Source: Endozoicomonadaceae bacterium (GTDB taxonomy: Bacteria > Pseudomonadota > Gammaproteobacteria > Pseudomonadales > Endozoicomonadaceae). From it: a DNA stretch of 6,192 bases. The position numbers were made by a program, and so were the translations under genes. This document shows positions 1 to 4,633 of the stretch, piece after piece. The stretch lies in the NCBI GenBank assembly GCA_015163815.1, contig JAAOIJ010000122.1, positions 1 through 6,192 of the forward strand, given 5' to 3'. The notes beneath the pieces were generated by a model. It was not told where the DNA came from. It made no database searches and saw nothing but the letters and a program-made list of their open reading frames with translations. Every line of letters begins with the position of its first letter. The first letter of the stretch is position 1.

Positions 1-3
1 TTC

Positions 4-55
4 AATGAATAATTTATGTGTTTTTTTATTCAGACAATACATAAATTACTTCATT
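4..55 (+). terminator. Long hairpin followed by T-run, probable terminator of an upstream gene
   Basis: The left arm at 4-19 pairs with the right arm at 39-55 over 16 bp, with one unpaired base at 49. Three more pairs (20-22 with 36-38, one of them G-U) can extend it, leaving a loop of about 13 bases. The right arm runs into six T residues at 54-59. This is the layout of a Rho-independent terminator read on the + strand, although the stem is almost all A/T and therefore weak. No coding region reaches it inside the window, so the gene it would serve must lie to the left. Confidence 0.5.
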
Positions 56-157
56 TTTTAAACTATTTTAATAAAAAAGATCATATCAGGCGTCTTTGTT
101 GTCTTATTGCAAAGGTTTAAATCTATTATACAACGATAAGTCTTTGGAAAAAATATC

Positions 158-2524
158 ATGCACATGCCTTTTCAACATGATCAATCTTGTATGTCTCGAT
201 ATGTTTTTAATGAAACGCAGCTACAAAATATGAAAGATGGTAAAAAATTGACTTTTTTACCAGATAACGCTATTACCAAAGGCTCACAAAAAAAAACAAC
301 CATTCACACCGAAATCATTAAAGGTCATTGGGTTGACGAAGCTCATGATTCTCGACTAAATTGCTTAAAAAAACGATTTAAACATTTATTTTCTAGATCA
401 ATTACAGAAAATAAACAAACAGCTCATGCCTTATATAACCAATATTTAAATAAAATAATCGAATTAAACCCTGAGATAGACAAAGAGAAGATAATCTATA
501 AATTATCCGTTATTTTTTCACTCATGGGATTAAATCCTTTGATACAAAAAAACAAGACATCCACATCTGACCATATTCATTTAGCCACAATACAAAAATT
601 AGATCAATTATTGACATACTCCAGCTCACGATTAGCCTATGAGTTTTTTGCAAAAAATAAGAAATTACCTCCAGGTTTCCTAAAAACATTATTAATACCT
701 GAATGGACTGAACAAACCAAGCAAGCACAACATGCCAATCCTGAAGCCTTTATACAAAAACACCTTCATGATTTATATATTCATTCAGATTCTCAAGTCA
801 CTTTTGAAACCATCATAGAAATAAAGCATAAAATTAAATCATTGAAAATGAATCAACACGCTGCTCATCACCCATCAAAAATGACTCATGATACTGTAAA
901 AAAACAGGCTGATTTATCGATATGCGCTCTACCAAAACCAACACAATACCAATGTGATCATGAAGATACCTGGTTGATTCATCAGTTAGTGGATAATAAA
1001 AGCAAAATATTTATACATTTAGATAGACTATCTTACAAGATACAAAATTTTGTAAAGCATGAAAAACGAATCATTATAATAAATGCCTTTAATATCATAT
1101 TAGAATCATTGATTATGGGTGTCTTAACAGGCGGCATTGGAACCGCTATTACTGCTGTTTCTTCAACATCGAGTGTATTAGGCATGGTAATTGTAAAATT
1201 AATGATATCCTTAGCTCTTCATCAAAAGGCAATATATCAATTGAAAAAACATAAAAAAAATAATAAACAGATTGAAAAAAACAATCGTTTACAATTATTT
1301 TTCAAGTATGCTAGCAAGGCATTAGCGAAACAAGGAATCGAGAGTACTTTAATAGCACATCAACAGTTTGCAGGCAAAATGAGTCACTTAGATAAAACAA
1401 AAACAACGTCTCAAAATAATGCAGCAACATATATTCAATATTGCAAAGAATTACGTAGTGCTTATAATAGATACCATCAATTGTCTCATATTTTAGGTAA
1501 TCTACCGCATTCTACACATGATGATGATATCAAAACACAGCCTAATCCTCTTTCCGATCAAGCAAAACAACATGAATTCTCAGCATACAAATCATTAGAT
1601 CATGTCTTATTAAGCTCAGTAGAAGAAATATCACGCTTAAATTATGAATTTGATACGGAATTCCATGCATTATGGGAGCCTTTTTCTAAGATGCCTACTG
1701 AACAAGTGTGGTCTATTTTTAATAAAGAAGCAAATGCTAGAAATTTGAAAAAAAATAACTTCAGCTTAAACTATAATTGCTCAAAGTGGATTCAAAAAAT
1801 CACCCAACATGTTGACTTAAAATATTCAAGCAAAGAAACAGAATCTGTCAGTCAAAAAATGAATGTTGCTTTTTTTAAAAAAAATCACAAACCCATTATA
1901 CCATTAACTCGTTCACACAGAACCATTCATAAAGTATCAAATACTATGCGTTCTATGGTATCGATAGGGACGAAGATAACGACTAACATAGTTAGTATAT
2001 TTTTTTCTACTAAGGTATATCAGATCATTTTTAATGCAAAATATGCTTTACAACCTATCAGTTTATTACCTGATTTACTAGACTCCGTCATATCACCTAT
2101 AATATCCTTTATCAATAAAAAAAAGAATCGAACTCAATTAAATAAAACACAGATAAACAATACAAATAAAAAAATACTAGATCAGAAATTTACAAAAAAT
2201 GATATTTATCTATTTAAAAAAGAATCTATTCCTAATATCAAGAAACTTATCGATATATTGAAAAAATTAGAAGAACATCATCTCTATATTAAAAACACAC
2301 TACTAAAAAAAACGCAATCTCAAGATATGACACTAGAAAAAAAACAAAAACTGTTTGCTCATGCTTTATTGAAACAAAAGATGTTATCGACTGCTTTCAA
2401 TCAATTATTATCGAAAACTGTGGGAAGTTTTCATGAATCTATTACCATAAAATCTAGCAAAAATCTTGTTTTATTGGAGAAGTTATTAAAAGAAAATCAT
2501 GTACCTCAAACAACAACTGCTTAA
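158..2524 (+). CDS. Large lysine-rich protein with a central hydrophobic hairpin, family unknown
   Basis: A 788-residue open frame starting at ATG 158, preceded by GGAA at 146-149 at a plausible spacing. I do not recognise the family. The protein is rich in Lys, Asn, Gln and His and has no N-terminal signal peptide. A strongly hydrophobic, Gly/Ser/Ala-containing stretch at about residues 305-354 (IIIINAF to LMISLAL) could form two closely spaced membrane passes. A second, weaker apolar region lies at about 600-652. The N-terminal 300 residues and the 360-590 block are polar and look helical; the C-terminal 130 residues are highly charged. A long polar, lysine-rich cytoplasmic-type protein with one internal membrane hairpin is a common design among secreted effectors of intracellular bacteria, but that is analogy, not homology. 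The coding sequence contains several homopolymers, including A9 at 288-296. It is flanked by non-coding DNA on both sides and appears monocistronic. Confidence 0.8.
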   Translation: MHMPFQHDQSCMSRYVFNETQLQNMKDGKKLTFLPDNAITKGSQKKTTIHTEIIKGHWVDEAHDSRLNCLKKRFKHLFSRSITENKQTAHALYNQYLNKIIELNPEIDKEKIIYKLSVIFSLMGLNPLIQKNKTSTSDHIHLATIQKLDQLLTYSSSRLAYEFFAKNKKLPPGFLKTLLIPEWTEQTKQAQHANPEAFIQKHLHDLYIHSDSQVTFETIIEIKHKIKSLKMNQHAAHHPSKMTHDTVKKQADLSICALPKPTQYQCDHEDTWLIHQLVDNKSKIFIHLDRLSYKIQNFVKHEKRIIIINAFNIILESLIMGVLTGGIGTAITAVSSTSSVLGMVIVKLMISLALHQKAIYQLKKHKKNNKQIEKNNRLQLFFKYASKALAKQGIESTLIAHQQFAGKMSHLDKTKTTSQNNAATYIQYCKELRSAYNRYHQLSHILGNLPHSTHDDDIKTQPNPLSDQAKQHEFSAYKSLDHVLLSSVEEISRLNYEFDTEFHALWEPFSKMPTEQVWSIFNKEANARNLKKNNFSLNYNCSKWIQKITQHVDLKYSSKETESVSQKMNVAFFKKNHKPIIPLTRSHRTIHKVSNTMRSMVSIGTKITTNIVSIFFSTKVYQIIFNAKYALQPISLLPDLLDSVISPIISFINKKKNRTQLNKTQINNTNKKILDQKFTKNDIYLFKKESIPNIKKLIDILKKLEEHHLYIKNTLLKKTQSQDMTLEKKQKLFAHALLKQKMLSTAFNQLLSKTVGSFHESITIKSSKNLVLLEKLLKENHVPQTTTA

Positions 2525-2545
2525 TTTGGAATATATAGTATTGAA

Positions 2546-2578
2546 CAATATCAACAACTATATCTATAGATGATATTG
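2546..2578 (+). other. AT-rich dyad after the 788-aa gene
   Basis: CAATATCA at 2546-2553 is the exact complement of TGATATTG at 2571-2578, and the intervening bases include the 10-bp palindrome ATCTATAGAT (2562-2571). It begins 22 bp after the stop codon of the large gene. No T-run follows, so it is a poor Rho-independent terminator; it may be a weak 3' hairpin or chance symmetry in AT-rich DNA. Confidence 0.25.
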
Positions 2579-2581
2579 AAT

Positions 2582-2669
2582 AACATCATGCTTTCATTAC
2601 CATTTCATTAAAATTCAAGATATTCAGTATAGGTTGTTACCAATAATATAGAATGCAACATCATGCTTT
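2582..2669. repeat. 13-bp direct repeat pair upstream of the small membrane protein gene
   Basis: AACATCATGCTTT occurs at 2582-2594 and again, identically, at 2657-2669, with starts 75 bp apart. Both copies are preceded by GAAT (with two extra bases in the second copy). They occupy the 176-bp gene-free gap 2525-2700, the second copy ending 31 bp before the next ATG. A paired regulator site is possible; so is a chance or duplicated remnant. I see no convincing promoter in this gap. Confidence 0.45.
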
Positions 2670-2700
2670 GTTAATCAATTGACTCATCAGAGATTATCAT

Positions 2701-3066
2701 ATGAATACATTTAGTCGTTATTTAGCCATTTTTTTTGCGTGGATGCTCGGCATTTCAGAAACCTGGCTATTTATGCTATATGATGAATACTGGCCTTTAT
2801 CATTTTACCATTACTTTGGTGTCGTACTCATGTTATGGTGTTCACGTTCTGCTCACATGAATACGGGTGTTGTTTTTTTATCCGTGGGATGGGGTTTTGT
2901 AACAGGTAGTCTATATGCCTTACTATTAACAGTCTATGACTCAACAATCAACTCAAATATTCAATTAACTGTATTAGGTATTGCATTTGGCATATCTTGC
3001 ATGGGTCTCATTTCTTCTTTATTGGCTAGTCATCATTTTTTTTCTAATGGGCGCAGATTGATTTAA
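2701..3066 (+). CDS. Small polytopic membrane protein, about four spans
   Basis: A 121-residue protein with no recognised family. Hydrophobic segments lie at about residues 7-26, 35-47 (short, ending at Arg49), 56-78 and 88-109, so three to four spans in the inner membrane are expected. Aromatic residues cluster at the ends of segments (Trp14, Trp22, Trp31, Trp46, Trp64). The C-terminus ends in a basic patch (GRRLI), which by the positive-inside rule would be cytoplasmic. The start is supported only by a weak purine-rich stretch (CAGAGA, 2688-2693) seven bases upstream. Membrane composition across the whole frame makes it a credible gene even without homology. It is separated from both neighbours by more than 150 bp, so no operon is implied. 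Function unknown. Confidence 0.75.
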   Translation: MNTFSRYLAIFFAWMLGISETWLFMLYDEYWPLSFYHYFGVVLMLWCSRSAHMNTGVVFLSVGWGFVTGSLYALLLTVYDSTINSNIQLTVLGIAFGISCMGLISSLLASHHFFSNGRRLI

Positions 3067-3162
3067 AATCTTTTTTATTAAACTACAATCCATTGATTTT
3101 AATAAAAATTTTATTTTTAAAAGCGCTAAAATTTGTTTCAGCATTAAAATATACTGCTAGCT

Positions 3163-3190
3163 GTGACACAATAGATAGAGCGCATATAAA
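3163..3190 (+). promoter_or_regulatory. Candidate sigma-70 promoter for the 67-aa gene
   Basis: GTGACA at 3163-3168 matches the -35 consensus at five of six positions. TATAAA at 3185-3190 matches the -10 at five of six, with a 16-bp spacer. Transcription would start near 3197, too close to the ATG at 3202 to leave room for a ribosome site but well placed for the starts at 3226/3229. The surrounding 160-bp gap (3067-3228) is otherwise AT-rich with nothing else recognised. Confidence 0.45.
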
Positions 3191-3228
3191 AAATATTTAA
3201 AATGGATAAACTAAAAAAGGATAATATG

Positions 3229-3432
3229 ATGGAATACGATACACAGGAACATGTTAAAGTCGCTGTATATATTCTTGACGAATGCTCTAAATTTAAAATA
3301 TCTAACAAAGTCACCATCAATGCGTTATTACTAGCTATGCAAGATACTTTATCTACTATACCAAAAGAAGAGCGATTATTGTGGCGCAATCGCCTGCATA
3401 GTATTTTTAATATGCCGGTTACTATAGATTAA
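3229..3432 (+). CDS. Small acidic/helical hypothetical protein, 67 aa
   Basis: No family recognised. The frame is open from ATG 3202 (76 residues), but I prefer ATG 3229 (67 residues). A run of A residues ending in AAGGA (3217-3221) sits 7 bases before it, and no Shine-Dalgarno precedes 3202. ATG 3226, directly before, is only 4 bases from AGGA but is possible. The product has no signal peptide or membrane span. It is predicted helical, with conspicuous features KVAVYILDECSKF near the N-terminus and PKEERLLWRNRLHSIF near the C-terminus. An overlapping minus-strand frame (3144-3389) lacks comparable start signals. A 9-bp dyad overlaps the stop codon, and lolA begins 64 bp downstream; co-transcription with lolA is possible but not required. 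Confidence 0.6.
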   Translation: MEYDTQEHVKVAVYILDECSKFKISNKVTINALLLAMQDTLSTIPKEERLLWRNRLHSIFNMPVTID

Positions 3433-3444
3433 AAAATCTATAGT
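3421..3444 (+). promoter_or_regulatory. 9-bp perfect dyad between the 67-aa gene and lolA
   Basis: ACTATAGAT (3421-3429) and ATCTATAGT (3436-3444) are perfect reverse complements around a 6-base loop. The left arm is inside the last codons of the 67-aa gene and the loop holds its stop codon. No T-run follows, so terminator function is doubtful. The right arm overlaps the expected -35 area of lolA, so an operator is an alternative reading. Confidence 0.35.
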
Positions 3445-3471
3445 CTATTATGAATCATAATGATGTATAAT
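3441..3471 (+). promoter_or_regulatory. Candidate lolA promoter with consensus -10
   Basis: A perfect TATAAT lies at 3466-3471, preceded directly by TG. The best -35 is the poor TAGTCT at 3441-3446 with a 19-bp spacer. Transcription would start near 3478, giving a leader of about 19 bases before the lolA ATG with its AAAGGA site. The -10 is strong; the -35 is the weak part of this call. Confidence 0.45.
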
Positions 3472-3496
3472 TTTTGATTTATCCAAAGGAATTCGC

Positions 3497-4153
3497 ATGT
3501 ATTGGATTAAAGTATTGATACTATGCTGTCTAAGTCAGTGCCTCTTTTCATCTGGAGATATTCATAAAAAGATGAACAACACTGACTCATCTATTTACAA
3601 GAAGTTACAATATCAAATCGGTCAGTTAGGCAATATTAGTGCATCTTTTACGCAAACGATTAAAAAATCAAATAATACGACGTCAAAAACAACAGGAAAC
3701 CTCTGTATTAAAAAGCCTGATTTTTTTAGATGGGAAGTATTATCTCCAGAATATGATTTAACTTGTTATCAGAATAAAAAAACTTGGCATTATAATGCTA
3801 GATTAAAGCAAGTCATTATTCGTGATAATCCTCACATCAATAATATTTTATTTAATCTATTTTTAAATAAAAAAAATATTAGTAAAATACTGAAACAATA
3901 TCACTTATCTGAATCTAATACACAATCAAATCAATGGCATATTCAGTTAAAAGCAAAACAAAAAAATACACCTTTCAAAAATCTGGCCATCACTTTTAAA
4001 TCAAATCAATTATACCGTATTTATTCACAAACTGCAGACGATGAGATCACGATTACATTAGACACAATAGACATATTATCTGATACTTCAAAATTACCAG
4101 GTATTCACTATCCAAAAGAAGTCGATATTTTAGATTATACAAAACAGAAATAA
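3497..4153 (+). CDS. lolA: Outer-membrane lipoprotein carrier protein LolA
   Basis: LolA is the periplasmic shuttle that takes lipoproteins released by the LolCDE ABC transporter and hands them to the outer-membrane receptor LolB. The 218-residue precursor is close to the usual length of a little over 200. Residues 1-20 form a signal peptide (K5, then a hydrophobic VLILCCL core), probably cleaved near Gly20. Family landmarks in order: SASFTQTI at 49-55 (compare the FTQ motif), a GNLCIKKPDFFRWE block at 67-80 (the G-L-ikrP-fRWe signature), an NKKTWHYN segment at 93-100, and a C-terminal YPKEVDIL motif matching the family's P-gVDV ending. In E. coli LolA the functionally important mature Arg43 sits in the KRP triplet; here the aligned residue is Lys73. 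Start ATG 3497 follows AAAGGA (3485-3490) at a good distance. The common ftsK-lolA-rarA order is absent: unknown genes lie upstream and an insertion-sequence remnant downstream. No clear terminator follows the stop. Confidence 0.92.
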   Translation: MYWIKVLILCCLSQCLFSSGDIHKKMNNTDSSIYKKLQYQIGQLGNISASFTQTIKKSNNTTSKTTGNLCIKKPDFFRWEVLSPEYDLTCYQNKKTWHYNARLKQVIIRDNPHINNILFNLFLNKKNISKILKQYHLSESNTQSNQWHIQLKAKQKNTPFKNLAITFKSNQLYRIYSQTADDEITITLDTIDILSDTSKLPGIHYPKEVDILDYTKQK

Positions 4154-4167
4154 TCTATCGATTTTAT

Positions 4168-4422
4168 TCACAGCTCATTCAACCATGAAGTGCAACACCT
4201 AAGTTTTTCTATTCCTCGCATCTCGCATAACCTCTTAGGTGTTCGATAGTTTAACACTTTTCTGGGTTTATTATTGAGTGCTTTTTGAATCGCTAAAATC
4301 TCATCATTTTCTATGCCTATAAACTCTGTTTTCTTTGGCAGATATTGACGAGATAATCCATTGGCATGCTCATTTAAACCGCTTTCCCAAGAAGCATAAA
4401 GTTTAGAAAAATAACATTTTAG
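4168..4422 (-). pseudogene. IS30-family transposase, C-terminal remnant
   Basis: Read on the minus strand, 84 codons are open from 4422 to a stop at 4168-4170; an in-frame TGA at 4423-4425 lies just upstream and no start codon is present. The translation contains YASWESGLNEHANGL followed by SRQYLPKKTEF, then ALNNKPRKVLNYRTPKRL. This is the hallmark end of IS30 transposases (SW-xG-NEN-NGL-RQ-PK, then LN-RPRK-LGY-TP). The glutamate at codon 4369-4371 corresponds to the last acid of the DDE catalytic triad. An intact IS30 transposase is more than 300 residues, so roughly three quarters, including the DNA-binding N-terminus and both aspartates, is gone. Near the end a second frame reads GVALHG then stop, like typical endings in this family, so a small frameshift close to the C-terminus is also likely. 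Confidence 0.85.
4179..4197 (+). repeat. Left terminal inverted repeat of the IS30 remnant
   Basis: TCAACCATGAAGTGCAACA. Compared with the reverse complement of 4477-4495 it matches at 15 of 19 positions, sharing TCAA, TGAA and TGCAACA. It overlaps the last codons of the transposase remnant, as the transposase 3' end commonly does in this family. Confidence 0.65.
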
Positions 4423-4476
4423 TCACACGAATTATTAGCATTTGACTGATTTTTTTGGCTATAGAAAATACCTTAT

Positions 4477-4495
4477 TGTTGCATTTCACACTTGA
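4477..4495 (-). repeat. Right terminal inverted repeat of the IS30 remnant
   Basis: Reverse complement reads TCAAGTGTGAAATGCAACA, the partner of the repeat at 4179-4197. It marks the 5' (upstream) end of the element relative to the transposase and lies 63 bp before the -35 of the next gene's promoter. Confidence 0.65.
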
Positions 4496-4557
4496 GAAGG
4501 CATCTGCAATCTGATTTAGTAAAAAATACAAATCATCATAAAATTATCTGAAAATAA

Positions 4558-4587
4558 TTGTTTTTATGCAGTTAACTTTGATATAAT
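4558..4587 (+). promoter_or_regulatory. Strong extended -10 promoter for the exported repeat protein
   Basis: TTGTTT at 4558-4563, an 18-bp spacer, and a perfect TATAAT at 4582-4587 with the extended element TG at 4579-4580 one base before it. Predicted transcription start is near 4594, about 40 bases before ATG 4634. It lies outside the IS30 remnant (ends about 4495), so expression need not depend on the insertion sequence. This is the best promoter match in the window. Confidence 0.7.
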
Positions 4588-4633
4588 CGCACCGATTATT
4601 ACTATTGTTAAATTGCATAGAGTGAGGTTTTAC

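Larger units (their letters stand above)
4179..4495 (-). mobile_element. Internally deleted IS30-family element with both ends
   Basis: The segment is bounded by imperfect inverted repeats at 4179-4197 and 4477-4495 (15 of 19 positions match) and contains the 3' end of an IS30 transposase gene on the minus strand. The original left part of the transposase gene is missing: homology stops at about 4422, and only about 55 non-coding bases separate it from the right-hand repeat. At about 317 bp it is a MITE-sized, non-autonomous derivative. It could in principle be mobilised by a full copy elsewhere. IS30 target duplications are short (2-3 bp) and I cannot identify one securely here. Confidence 0.7.

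Noticed and set aside
99..129. Possible promoter of the 788-aa gene (TTGTCT, 19-bp spacer, TATTAT)
   Set aside because: Spacing and both hexamers are mediocre; several equally weak combinations exist in this AT-rich stretch, so no specific call is made.
522..728. 68-codon minus-strand frame
   Set aside because: Lies wholly inside the 788-aa gene, with no RBS or neighbour support; a shadow frame.
3144..3389. 81-codon minus-strand frame overlapping the 67-aa gene
   Set aside because: Begins with TTG, with only a poorly spaced AGG before it, and lies opposite a + strand frame that has a better promoter and RBS.
3511..3541. Lipobox in the LolA signal peptide (cysteines 10, 11 and 15)
   Set aside because: The residues before these cysteines (LIL, LSQ) do not fit the L-A/S-G/A-C consensus, and LolA is a soluble periplasmic carrier.
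4194..4243. Exact 10-bp inverted repeat AACACCTAAG / CTTAGGTGTT
   Set aside because: Lies within the transposase remnant and overlaps its terminal repeat; best explained as part of the insertion sequence rather than a separate regulatory hairpin or attachment site.
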